DNA of 64,000 nt from Plectosphaerella cucumerina (Eukaryota > Ascomycota > Sordariomycetes > Glomerellales > Plectosphaerellaceae), in the NCBI GenBank assembly GCA_020746995.1, contig JAGPXD010000001.1, positions 4,774,001 through 4,838,000 of the forward strand, read 5' to 3'. Numbering within the stretch: position 1 is the first letter of the stretch; each line of letters opens with the position of its first letter. The position numbers and the translations under genes were made by a program. The notes below the pieces were generated by a model. It did not search any database. It was not told the origin of the DNA and worked only from the letters and a program-made list of their open reading frames with translations. This document shows, in pieces, positions 47,051-57,439 of this stretch.

Positions 47051-48693
47051 ATGGACGAATACACCACCGACCTCTTCATCCCCCGCGAGGACTCGCAGGA
47101 CTCCTCCCCGCCTCGCAACGAGCCCGAGACCCCAGCACCCGCAACACCACCCCGGCCACAGAAGATCGAACAAACCCCCGACTCAGACCTCGGCGATGAT
47201 TCCCCCTCCGGCAGCCACCACCGCCACCACAAAGGCCTGCGAGGCCGCGTCGCAGGCTTCGCAAAGTCCGGCATCCAGGACCGTCTCGTCGAGAAGTGCG
47301 CATCTTCCTCCCTTGGCCCTTAACCCCTCCCTAGCATAACGGCTAACCTCCATCCCCTAGACTCATCTCCCAAGTCCTCCCCAACGATGCCGAAGGCCTC
47401 TCCGCCGGCGACGACGTCCTCGGCAAAACCGACCCGGGCGACAACATGCCCCTCGCCGAGCGCCCCAACTTCAACCTGACGACAATGTCCAACAACTTCC
47501 GCCGCTTCAACGCCCGCATCGGCGTCGTCTTCGTCTTCCAGGCCAAAGTCGCCCGCCTCCTCTCCTGGCAGCGCCCAACCCATACCCTCTCCTTCCTCGC
47601 CGTCTACACATTCGTCTGCCTCGACCCCTACCTTCTCGCCGCCCTCCCGCCCGCCGTCATGCTCCTCACCGTCTTCATCCCAGCCTTCATGGCCCGCCAT
47701 CCCGCACCGCCCCGAGGCACTCTCTCCTCCGAGCAGTCGGTCGGCTACTCCCCGCGCGGCCCGCCCCTCGCGCCCGCCGCGACGGTGAAGCCCGTCAAGG
47801 AGCTGTCCAAGGACTTCTTCCGCAACATGCGCGACCTCCAGAACGGCATGGAGGACTTCTCCGTCCTGCACGATAACATCATCAACCTCGTCGTGCCCGC
47901 CACGAACTTTTCCGATGAGGCCTTCTCCTCCTCCCTCTTCCTGGCCCTCACCCTCGCCGCCCTCCTCCTGTCGACATTCTCCTCCGAGTTCCCCTGGCGA
48001 TTCGTCTTCCTCGCCAACGGCTGGTTCGCCCTGCTCCTCTCCCACCCCACCATCGCCAAGACCATCATTCAAGCCCACCGGACGCACATCCGCCCCCACG
48101 GCCGGCGCGCCGCCTCAAAGTTCCGCGCCTTCGCCGCGCGCGACGTCATCCTCGACTCGGCCCCCGAGACGCGCGAGGTCGAGATCTTCGAGCTCCAACG
48201 TGCCTCATCCTCCTCGGGCGAGTGGGAGCCCTGGCTCTTCTCCGCCTCGCCGCACGATCCCCTCTCGGCCCCGCGCATCGGCGGCCTGCGGCCCAAGGGC
48301 ACGCGCTTCTTTGAGGATGTCCTGCCCCCCGACGGCTGGGAGTGGAGCGAGAAGAAGTGGGCGCTCGACCTTTGGAGCAGGGAGTGGGTAGAGGAGCGTA
48401 TCATTACGGGTGTTGAGGTTGAGACGGAGGGCGAAAGATGGGTTTATGACATGTATGATGAGCGGGAAGCCGAGGCACGTCGACAGTCCAACTTTGACGA
48501 GGTGGGTGAGACGAGTAGTGTCGTGGACTTTGGATCTGTTGCTGGGAGTGTGAGGGGTGGGAGTATTAGGAGCACGAGGAGTAGGGTGCTGCCTAGCTGG
48601 GAAGAGGGCGAGGAGGGAGAGGGTAAAAGAGGCGAATGGCGGCGGAGGCGATGGGTGCGGCTGGTGAAGAGGAAGAGCAGCGCTGAGCAGTAG
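47051..48693 (+). CDS. Pex23/Pex24/Pex30-type integral peroxisomal membrane peroxin with DysF domain
   Basis: Two exons, 47051-47295 and 47361-48693 (525 aa). Two hydrophobic segment pairs (FLAVYTFVCLDPYLLAALPPA and SLFLALTLAALLLSTF ... FVFLANGWFALLLS) resemble the reticulon-like region of this family. A dysferlin-type DysF domain follows (about 355-445: VEIFELQR ... WEPWLFSAS ... GTRFFEDVLPPDGWEWSEKKW ... WVEERIITG), with the conserved Trp residues. Members (yeast Pex28-32, Yarrowia Pex23/24) sit at ER-peroxisome contact sites and control peroxisome number. The N-terminus (MDEYTTDLFIPRE) and basic C-terminal tail are cytosolic by inference. The intron joins AA|A to give VEKLISQVLP (acceptor CCCCTAG). 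Which paralogue this is cannot be settled here. Confidence 0.85.
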
Positions 48694-49349
48694 GCTAAGC
48701 AGAGCGCTACTCATCATATCAAGCACCTCACGATTAATGTCAAACATCACGACATGGTTCCTCGAGTAATGGGCTCGTATTGGGGTATCTTCGTCGAGTG
48801 CCTATCTTCTCCAGATCCTTGACCTCCCCTGGCAAGCGTACCCGGCCCAGATGGCATCCCCAGCGCATGAAAAGGACAAACGCAGCAGAAAAAACAGGCG
48901 CAGATGAAAGTCAGAAAGGATGTATCATGCAGCAGCGCCGCCCGTTAAAAGACCAGTTTTCCAAATCCGTGCTGCTGGTGACGCAACAAGAGGCAAGCTA
49001 GGCTGCCTGTGCGAGCATGTGTGTCCAAAATCCGTGTTCAAATCGAATGAGGCCGGACTGGGCCCTGTGGCGCAGATGAAAGACGAGCTTTGGGATGCCT
49101 TGGTTGGTGGTGGTAGATCTGGCGCGTGCGAGAAATTCATGCATGGCGTCGCCGAGGTGAGGGAGGGCTCTGCCAGCCCTAAGGGTATGTAGATGGTGGT
49201 GCTCCGAGGAGGGTGCGGCAGGGCAGCCATGTGGGTGCCCTGGGATGGCGACTCTGCGCTGGCGCAGCCCAGGTAGTAAAACCTCGGGTATCCAGAATGT
49301 GGAAGTGCCGGGCGAGCCCACGGGTAAGAATGAGTGCTGAGAAGACCCC
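48694..49349. other. Convergent 3' spacer between the Pex23-like and GGPP synthase genes
   Basis: 656 bp between converging stops. No coding sequence recognised. Confidence 0.55.
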
Positions 49350-50972
49350 TTAAACCCTCATCTTGTCCAGGATGACCTTGAAGCCGGCGGCCAGGCCGGT
49401 GCCGGCGTCGATATCGTCGGCAATCTTGTGGGCGCGGTTGACGAGGACCTCGATGACCTGGCGGGTGTACTCGAAGGAGCGGGTGCTCTCCATGTAGCGG
49501 ACGGCGTAGCGCTTGACGTCGACGTCGCTCGTCTTCTGGCCTAAGATGTTGATGAGCTGCAAGTTGCCCGGGCTGGAGCGGATGGAGTGGATGACTGGGA
49601 AGCTGAACTTGCCCTCGGTCAGGTCCTCGCACATGCCCTTGTTCTCGGTGTACTCGGTGCTGTGCAGGTTCATGTAGTCGTCGCGGATCTGGAAGATGAG
49701 GCCAAAAATGTTGACGAGGGGCTCGCAGTCGATGCCCGTGTCGGACTCGAGCTGCATGAGCTTGATGCCGAGGCGGAAGAGGCCACCGGTCTTGTGGTTG
49801 ACCATCTCGAGGTAGTCATCCTCGGTGGGGCAGGTGAGGGTGTCCCGCCAGTAGAGGTCCAGGCCCTGCCCGCGGTGGAGGTTGAGGAGTTCCTCAAGGA
49901 AGATTTCTTGGGCCTTTGGGTTCTGGAGCAGGGCGAGCTCGTACTGGGCGCAGAAGTACTTGTAGTTGGCCGAGTTGATGACCTGGGGGGTGCCGTAGAT
50001 GCGGTGGGCGACGGGGAGGCCGCGGCGCAGGGAGCTCGAGTCCTCGACGTCGTCGATGAGCAGGCTGGCGGTATGCAGGGTGGCAATAACAGCTTTGATT
50101 ACGGCGAGCTTCTCTTGGGGGACGCGCAGGATGGCGTTGAAGGCGTTGATGACCTGGGACCGGAAGTCCTTGCCGGGCTGGGCGAGGAGGTAGTCGTAGG
50201 GTCCCGAGACGACCTGCTCCTTCTCTTCAGACCAAATGCGCGGGCTGGTGACATTTGTGTCCTGGGTGGCGAAGCGCGCCGGGTCAAAGGCGGTGGGCGT
50301 CTGCATGGCGACGGTGAAGGACCCTGGGGGAGGCCCGAAGGAGGAGTGCGGGTTGAGTGTGGCACGAGGGGCCGAGGGCCTGACGACCTTGGTCTTGGAG
50401 AGCCAGTCGCCGTCGATGGCGGTCTTGTTGGTGGTTGAGGTGGTAGAAGGGAGCTTCGAGGAGGAAGTCCTTGGTGGGATGGCGCCGGGTGCGTTGAGAT
50501 GATGATGATGTTTGCCGGTATTTGTGTTTGTCGAGGTGGTGGGAGGCGGGGGGGAAGATGAAGAGGAAGGGGGTGGAGGCGATGTGGTACTTGAGCTCGA
50601 GGGCAACATGCTTGGCAGGACCTCTGATTTTAAGGGAGAGGTAATGGCTGGCGATGACTTTGCCCGAGAACGGAGACCGGCTTTCTTGAGCGAGGAGGTG
50701 CGCCTAGGAGGGCAGGAGGGGTGATGTGGCGGGCCCTGGGGGTCAGGGTCAAGGTCAGGGTGAGTGCCTGGGTACGGGCCTGGCTCAGGACCGGGGCCTG
50801 GATGAAGCTGTGGATGATGTCGACTCGGATGGAGGGGCGGCTTTGCTTCACCGGCTTGCGCGGGAGCTTGGTGATGGGCAGGGGTGAGGGCGGATCCGGG
50901 GTGATTGTTGGGTGAGTTGCAAGGTGAGTGTGAGGGCGTGGATGTGTAAGGGCGTGAGGCGATGGGGCTCAA
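49350..50972 (-). CDS. Geranylgeranyl diphosphate synthase with long N-terminal extension
   Basis: 540 residues, one exon. It condenses isopentenyl diphosphate with farnesyl diphosphate to C20 GGPP for prenylation, carotenoids or diterpenes. The trans-prenyltransferase domain covers about 245-540. The first Asp-rich motif DDVED is at 307-311 and the second (FQIRDDYMN) at about 427-435. Other family blocks are LRRGLPVAHRIYG, HKTGGLFRLG and EGKFSFPVIHSI. The enzyme core is normal (about 300 aa), but the first 240 residues are Pro/Ser/Thr/His low complexity (GPGPEPGPYPG, runs of S, P and T), unlike the short leaders I know. The true start could be further downstream; M223 (VAMQTPTAFDP) is one option. 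No terpene cyclase or P450 neighbours, so this looks like the housekeeping copy. Confidence 0.88.
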   Translation of the reverse strand: MSPIASRPYTSTPSHSPCNSPNNHPGSALTPAHHQAPAQAGEAKPPLHPSRHHPQLHPGPGPEPGPYPGTHPDLDPDPQGPPHHPSCPPRRTSSLKKAGLRSRAKSSPAITSPLKSEVLPSMLPSSSSTTSPPPPSSSSSPPPPTTSTNTNTGKHHHHLNAPGAIPPRTSSSKLPSTTSTTNKTAIDGDWLSKTKVVRPSAPRATLNPHSSFGPPPGSFTVAMQTPTAFDPARFATQDTNVTSPRIWSEEKEQVVSGPYDYLLAQPGKDFRSQVINAFNAILRVPQEKLAVIKAVIATLHTASLLIDDVEDSSSLRRGLPVAHRIYGTPQVINSANYKYFCAQYELALLQNPKAQEIFLEELLNLHRGQGLDLYWRDTLTCPTEDDYLEMVNHKTGGLFRLGIKLMQLESDTGIDCEPLVNIFGLIFQIRDDYMNLHSTEYTENKGMCEDLTEGKFSFPVIHSIRSSPGNLQLINILGQKTSDVDVKRYAVRYMESTRSFEYTRQVIEVLVNRAHKIADDIDAGTGLAAGFKVILDKMRV

Positions 50973-51732
50973 GCTTAGGCTCTTGCTCTTGCTATGGCTC
51001 AGGCTTCCACCAGAGGAAGGACGCGAGCAGGCACCAGGATTCGAATGCGGATTGGTGGTACCTGTGCTGTCCTGCGAAGCCGGGGGGCAGGTCTAGTGGT
51101 CAGCCAAGAGTTTGCGCGTGCGAAAAGGCCGAATGAAAGCAAGGCCTTCTTTGTGATGGCGCCTCGGACGAGGGGGGTGCCCGAGTTGCGAGCTGGGACA
51201 CGGGATGCTTCCAGAGGTGCAGTCGAAGGACAGTGCAGTGTATTTCGAACTGGCTTCAAGGTGGGTCCAGCTCATGATTGTCGCCGTCATGACTTGCAGC
51301 TCGAACAGGGGGGGTTCGCCGAGGGGTTCCGGTGGCCAGGTGCCTGCCGTGGAACTGGCCACGAAAGAGAAGGACGGACGAGGGGGACAAGGGGGGCGCA
51401 GGGAGTTTGCAGAACAATATGGACAATACTTGGGGGATGCCCGCCCGGTCGGGGTCCAGGCTGTCGGGCAGACCTGGCGGACAAAGAAGAGACATTGTGT
51501 AGGACTCGTTGGAAACCACAGGGCGCTGCGGGGGAAGAGAGAGGCTGAGAGAAAATGGGAGCAGCTCTAGGCACAATGCTAGCGTTGGGTGTCTAGGCTT
51601 ATCCCTGGGATTGCCATGGGCGGGACTTGAAGCAAGTGAGGGGTGAACTCTGGAAGCAGGCCACTTGAACGGTGCATTACACGTGGTCCCGATCGTGGGA
51701 TAAAGAGGTCGAGGCAACAAAAGTCTACATAC
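50973..51732. other. Spacer upstream of GGPP synthase
   Basis: About 760 bp likely holding the GGPP synthase promoter and any downstream exon of the low-complexity gene at 51733-52425. I could not place such an exon with confidence. Confidence 0.4.
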
Positions 51733-52425
51733 CTCGAGAATGCAACAAATAGGCGTCGGTCTCGGAGCCTTCTGTCGTTTCGGTGTTGGTGGCTGGACGT
51801 TCAAGTCTGTGTCTGTATCTGCGAATGCGACTGCTGCCTCGGGTTCAACAGTGGTGCTGCTCGACGGAACGTCCTGGGCTCTGCTTTCGGGTCGTCGCGA
51901 TGCACTCGAAGACGAAGACGAAGGCCTGCTAGCGTGTCGCAGGCTTGAAGAACGACGGGTAATCTGAATGGGGCTCGGCGGTCCGGTGATTCTCTGGTCT
52001 CTCGGCCGATGAGGAAGAGATGTCGTCGACGAAGTTGAGCTGGAACGGACAGGGACCGGGGGGCGCACCACCACGGGTACAGGTACTGGAGATGGCGCTG
52101 GCACTGAGGCGGGGGCGGCCGCTGGGGTTGGGGCTGGGGCTGGGGCGGGAGGTGTAGCTGTAGCTTGAGCTCGGGCGTTCAAGTTGGCTTCTGGCGCTGG
52201 CGCAGTGTCGAGTCGGCGTCGTTCATGCAACGCCAGTCGGAGCTGTCGGGACGGACTCGGGATCAGGCTCAGCTTCGGACGGTTCGGACTGATGTGTGAG
52301 CTCGAAGGACGACGTGGAGGCTCCCAGTTCTGCCACGAGTACGTCCCCGGCGGCAACGGGAACGTCATCAAGTCGTCGGCGAGCGGGCGCGCCCACTCGC
52401 ACTCGCACTCGGCCACGGCACTCAT
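51733..52425 (-). CDS. Low-complexity Pro/Ala/Ser-rich protein, partial model (first exon)
   Basis: 231 codons from the ATG at 52425 to a good donor (GAG|GTATGT at 51732). The N-terminus looks specific (MSAVAECECEWARPLADDLM, then FPLPPGTYSWQNWEPPRRP). A Pro/Ala repeat region (APAPAPTPAAAPASVPAPSP) and Ser/Arg runs follow, ending PTPKRQKAPRPTPICCILE. If the intron is not used, the frame runs on to 51256 (390 aa) through sequence that looks non-coding. The following exon is not identified, so this entry is incomplete. No family recognised. KRQK may be a nuclear signal; this is speculative. Confidence 0.45.
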
Positions 52426-54532
52426 GTGACTCCCCAATGACAGTGGCAGTGCCGCTTCTGGTTCTGGGTTCTTCGGTGCAGCAGGTGGCGGGTGCAGCAG
52501 CAGCAGTGCACGTGGTCCGATTCGGCCGATGTATGTCTTGGAGTGTCTCTGGCGTGTGGTGGTGGTGTGTCTCTGACAAGCTTGAGTGCCGAGTCGGGCA
52601 GCGCAACAACCCCTCCAAACGTTTCGAGATGCCTCAGACTGTGAGCATGAGAGATTAATAGTCCGACCACCGCTGCAGAAATGCAGACAGGATGGGGATA
52701 TATTCGAGAGGGGCAAACGGAAGAAAAAGAAAAGATGCAGAAGAGGGGAGAGGCCCCAGAGATCGGAGGCCAGAGAGGCAACAGAGCGGGGAGCGAGCGG
52801 CGGGCACAGGACGGACGAGAGCAACCGCACCCACCGCACTGCACCGTCGATGATGTAAATGGAGGCAGAGACCGTCGACGCCTTCGCCTGCCTAGGTCAC
52901 AGACGATGGCGGTGGAGGCAGACTGGTCTCCGGTGAGAGGGAGCCAGTCGAGTAGTCGGACAGCTTGACGATGGACATGGCCTACTGGCAGTAGCACCCA
53001 GCTGGCCATCAACCTTATTAAGAGAAAATCCCCCAACCCTCCCTTCTTTTCTCTCACACTCCAGTGTCCCCATGTCCTCAGATCGACGTGGGGTCTCTCT
53101 CTCCCTCTGGGCCCGTCCGGTGGAGGCGAGAGAGGGGGGAGGCGAGGGCCGGCGAGGTTCATCACACGGCGCTTGAGCCTCTTGCATGGGGCCCGGCCTC
53201 TTTCCCTCAGGCTCGTCCTGCGGTCGGCCGCGCCTATCACCACGACTTCACCTGCGCCGCGCAGCGGTAGCCCGTCTCGCCGGCACGAACGCAGGGGCGC
53301 GCCGCCCCCCCAGTCCGCCTGCCACCGCCGAGGCCTTCCCGTGAGCGGCGCTGGTGGTTGGGCCGGTCCGTCCGGGGGGTCGCCGACCCTGTCAGAGCTC
53401 GAAAATCAAGGGGCGCCAAAATGTCCGGCAGGTTTCAAGCCGCCGGTCTGCTTCTAGGGGAGAGGGGAGGCTGGGCCGATGGACTTGACGAAGTGGGTGA
53501 GGTGAGCGGAGGGAGGAGGGAAGATGTGACGAAGACTGGGTGGAAGTTGAGGAAAATGCAACCTCCCGCGAGACGGGCGTTTGCAGTCGCTTCATGAGTG
53601 TCCGGGAGATGTGGTGGCAAGACCTGAATGTCTCTTTGCCCGGGCAACCAAAGATCAACATCCAAAATGCCATATTTCTTTCTTCGAACCCAAGCTTGTC
53701 ACTGTTTATTTTCGGGCCGCAAGACAACTTCATCAAGCCCTGGACGCAGGGAGCACCCGTCCCAAGGGCATCCTTGCAGAAAACCGCCCTGCAGCTGAGC
53801 TGGCACCGCGACGGGCCTTGGAGCTTGGAGGGATCGAAAACCTTCCCGCCAGAATGGACCGGGGAAATCGCCAGTCCTGACACTGGCTCAGGAAGGTGCG
53901 TCTGTCACCCCCCGAAGCGGCATAGCCCCGCCCCGTGGTCGTGGACGGGAGGTCCCTGGAAACGGGAGGTCCAGTACAAGACAGCCCCCCGCCCAGTGAC
54001 ACCTCACAGCGCCTTACAGCGCCCAATCGTTGTACCGGTACCCCCGCCCGTAGCCCGCATGGCCCGTGCCGGTTGCCGGGGCAGCAACATCCAAATCCCA
54101 CAGTCGCAATCCATCACATCTCCCGTCTTCAATGCACGACCGCAACCCCAAGCTCGACATCACATCCCCATCCCTCCTCTTCTCCATATCTCCCCCTCCC
54201 CCTTCCGGTTCGAGTCCCTGCTGCTGCGATGAGGCCTGCGACGACGGTACTATTCCCATTCTCATCCAACCTGTTTTAACACTTTTCAACCTACCCAACC
54301 CCTCGTCTTCGACTCGACTTGCCACCAGCCCGGTAAACAGTCAACAACACCGCCAGACTTCGATAAACACCATATCCGTCCGCCTGTCGCATCGCATTGC
54401 ATCGCACGAGAACATCACCACTACCTCCGCGCCCAAGGCCACTCGCCCTCCGGCTGAACCTTCTCGCCGTTTCTTTTGTCCTTTGTTTACTCTTGATACC
54501 CCGAGCCCGCAACGCTCACCCCCATCACCACA
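52426..54532. other. Divergent intergenic region between the low-complexity ORF and CDC14
   Basis: 2.1 kb. About 54100-54530 is C/T-rich and fits the CDC14 leader. The plus strand at about 52680-52860 is purine-rich, mirroring a pyrimidine-rich minus-strand leader. No gene seen. Confidence 0.5.
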
Positions 54533-55547
54533 ATGGAAGCCCTCCTCTCCCTCGCCTTCGACAACCTGTCGTCCTACGACGGTCCCAAGATCAGAAAGGG
54601 TCTCCGCCAGATCGAAGGCCTCCTCGCCCAGATCTGCCTCGCAAACGCAAACGCCTCGCGCCCCTCCACATCCTCCGGCGGCTCGCCCACGAAGCCGAAC
54701 CTCCACCGCAGGTCCAAGAGCCAGCTTTCCACTCTCGACCAGGCCGCCAACAACGATGACGGCGCATCCGCACCAAAGGCCCTCGGCGACTTGTCCGGCG
54801 ACCCAGCCTTCCGCGAGTTCTTCAAGCTCCAAGAGGGGTTCCAGTGGAACGTTGCCCTGCGCCTCATCAACACCCTCGACCGCCTCATGGCCAAGAGCGC
54901 AGACGGCCAGAACGACCTGCTCATCCTCAGCGCCCTCGACACCATCCAGGGCGTTCTCCTCCTCCACCCGCCCAGCAAGACCCTCTTCTCGCGAGAGCAG
55001 TATATGAACGTGAGTCTTCACACGCCCGCTCCCCCAGCCCTTAACCACAATTAACACACGCGGCCAGCTCCTCCTCGACCTCCTCGAGCCCGTCAACTGC
55101 CCCGCCATTCAGTCGGCAACCCTCCTCGTTCTCGTCGCCGCCCTCATCGACACCCCCGCCAACACCCGCACCTTCGAGGCCCTCGACGGCCTCCTCACCG
55201 TCACCTCCCTCTTCAAGTCCCGCTCCACCTCGCGCGAGGTCAAGCTCAAGCTCGTCGAGTTCCTCTACTTCTACCTCATGCCCGAGGTCCCCTCCATCCC
55301 CCGCGCCGACGCCCGCGCCTCCGTCCCCGCCATGCTGCAGCGCAGCCCCAGCAAGCTCGCGGGCGCCTTCGGCGCCGGCCACGCCCGCAACCCCTCTGAC
55401 GTCTCCGCCCGCTCCAGGAGCGGCAGCGAGAGCGCAGGCACCCTGACCACCGAGGAGAAGCAGGACCTCCTGGGCCGCCACCTCAGCAGCGTCGAGGACC
55501 TGGTGCGTGACCTGAGGACCTGCACCCCCTTTGGCGGCGTGCTGTAG
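54533..55547 (+). CDS. CDC14: Septation initiation network protein Cdc14 (Sid1 partner)
   Basis: Two exons, 54533-55009 and 55068-55547 (318 aa). It belongs to the S. pombe Cdc14 family, the small partner of the SIN kinase Sid1 needed for septum formation. This is not the Cdc14 phosphatase. The whole protein is helical: MEALLSLAFDNLSSYDGPKIRKGLRQIEGLLAQICL at the start, FREFFKLQEGFQWNVALRLINTLDRL, then LLLDLLEPVNCPAIQSATLLVLVAALID and VKLKLVEFLYFYLMPE after the intron. A Ser/Thr insert (about 50-85) and the region 255-290 are variable. The C-terminal TEEKQDLLGRHLSSVEDLVRDLR is typical. The intron is phase 0 (donor GTGAGT, acceptor GGCCAG). It is longer than fission-yeast Cdc14 because of the linkers. 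Confidence 0.92.
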
Positions 55548-56108
55548 GCGACGGCCCGCGCTGTTTGCTTCTGATCCTGGAGTCTTGTCCTTTTCCTCTT
55601 TCCGGCACCGTGAGCGCGGCGTGGCGGCATTTCTTTTCCGGGCGTTCAGGGTTTCTTGTGAAAATTGCATCATGGCAGGGTACTGGTTTTCTACAGCATG
55701 GGCGCCTTATTTCGTTTTACACACCACAACACAACACAACCCCTGAGGGCCTCTCGGCACAGGGGCGCTAGAAAGCGGACGCAGGAGTATTTCCTCGATT
55801 TTTCATTTGTCTCGGGAGGATTTCAGCACTGTTGCCGCACAAGGGAGGGGCAGACTTTCCTAGACCTGTCGAGTCTCCAGCGGCCACCCGCGTAATACCT
55901 CGTCGTTGATCGATTTTTCCTGGCGCAAAGAAAAGAGCCGAGACGCATTGTCGCTTCGTCCGTCGCCTGTATGAGTACGTGTATGTCTCTGGAGGAAATA
56001 AACATGGGGATATCATTGCTGAAAAGGAAACTAAGCTCGAGGTATGTACATTCAACTCGGTCGGCGTGAAAATGAACAGAGGAAATAAAGCAGCGCCAAA
56101 ATGTCTAC
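55548..56108. other. Convergent 3' spacer between CDC14 and the Cys-rich membrane protein
   Basis: 561 bp, locally T/A-richer than the surroundings and consistent with 3' UTRs. No gene seen. Confidence 0.55.
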
Positions 56109-57439
56109 TCAAAACCTCCGATACGGAGCCCCTCCCTGCCCGGGCTCCTGATATGTCGGACTATCAGCGGCGGGTGACGGGACCGAGTCGAGTTGCGCTA
56201 CCACCCCGCCTCCGTCGAGTTCGAACCGGCCGTGCGTCTCTTCCCGAACGGGGGACGGGATGGGCCTGCTGGTGACGACGACTTCATCCTTGCCTAGGCC
56301 CTGGGATACCCTCGAGTCGATCTCGACAGGCGCCGTGATGTCGTTTGGCGAGTGCGCCTGGACCGGCACGCCGCGACCCGAGAGGCCAGGCGACGTGGCG
56401 GGCGACAGGGCCGTTTCGGTATCGGTGTAAGGGCCCGGGACAGCGCGGGGGCCGAAATAGTCCTGGGCGAGGCCACGGAGGCGGGACCCGCGCGTGACGT
56501 CCGAGGTAACCTCGGACATGGCCCTAGGGCTGCCGGCGGCGTGCCCCTGAGGGTGCGCTTGCTGCTGGTGGCTGGGCTGCTGCCTCTGGCGACGACGGCG
56601 AGCGAAACACATCCACAGAACTCCTCCCAGGACTCCGACCGCGCCGAGAGCGACGCCTGCACCGATACCGGCCTTTGCGCCGGTCGAAAGCCCGCCTCCC
56701 CCGCCTCCGCTGCTACTGCCGGCCGTGGCATCGGGGCCGAAGGAGTATCCGTTGGCCGAGTTGCCGGGCACACAGACGTTCTGGCCGGTGGCGGTGGTGC
56801 AGTGCATCCAGCTGAGGCAGCAACCGTCCGAGTCGGGGCAGGGATATTCGTCAGTCGATGAGCATCGGGCGTCCTGGGCTGTGACTACGGGAGTGACGGA
56901 CGACTGCGTCGAGCGGCAAAGCCCGCCAGAGGCACAGGTCGAGCCGTAACCGCAGCAGGCGCCGCCAAACTCCTCCTCGCAGCGAAACATGCTCGTCGAC
57001 TTGCAGGCGCGGCCGCAGCAGGCGGTGGAGGGCGAGGGGGTGCCGGAGACGGTGGCGGTCACCACGCACTGGTAGGCGGTTGCGTCGCATTGCGAGTCGC
57101 AGTTTGAACCGACGGCACAGCACCTGGGCTCTCCTTGGCGGTTGATGTAGCAATACTGATTGTTTTTGCAGCACTGGCCGTCTGCTCCGATGTCGATGCC
57201 TGGGAGGGGGTCAGTAAATGTACAGCTTGGAGGGCCAGGGGGGGAGTGGACTTACACCTATGGGAGCCAGCGTTGCATGGTGCGCCGTCGCGCTTCGCGA
57301 GCTGCGGGACGTTGTTGTAGAGCCTCGGTGAGATGCCATCGTGGGGCATCTCCATGGCGCCGAAGAGGCCACCCTGGGCCGAGGCGAGGCTGCAGAAGGC
57401 AGCCAGCGCCACCAGGAGACGGAGTGCGGCCGCCACCAT
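56109..57439 (-). CDS. Cys-rich single-pass membrane protein with Kex2-like site
   Basis: Two exons, 57439-57256 and 57199-56109 (424 aa). A signal peptide (about 1-21) precedes a 24-cysteine ectodomain (55-204) containing five CC pairs (71-72, 88-89, 122-123, 143-144, 188-189), apparently three related Cys modules. A Ser/Gly linker, a transmembrane helix (about 236-260, AGIGAGVALGAVGVLGGVLW) and a basic stop-transfer RRRRQRQQ come next, then a cytosolic tail of about 160 residues rich in Ser/Pro. LAKR at 47-50, just before the Cys region, is a Kex2-type cleavage site. The intron joins T|GC to make Cys62. The topology resembles fungal wall sensors or Cys-rich surface proteins, but the Cys pattern is neither WSC nor CFEM. 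Function unknown. Confidence 0.8.

Noticed and set aside
51035..51115. tRNA-like pieces (GATTCGAAT and TAGTGGTCAGC)
   Set aside because: The B-box-like piece precedes the A-box-like piece on the same strand, and no T-arm stem forms on either strand.
49350..52425. Terpenoid biosynthetic cluster around GGPP synthase
   Set aside because: No terpene cyclase, P450, prenyltransferase or transporter nearby; neighbours are a peroxin and a low-complexity ORF.
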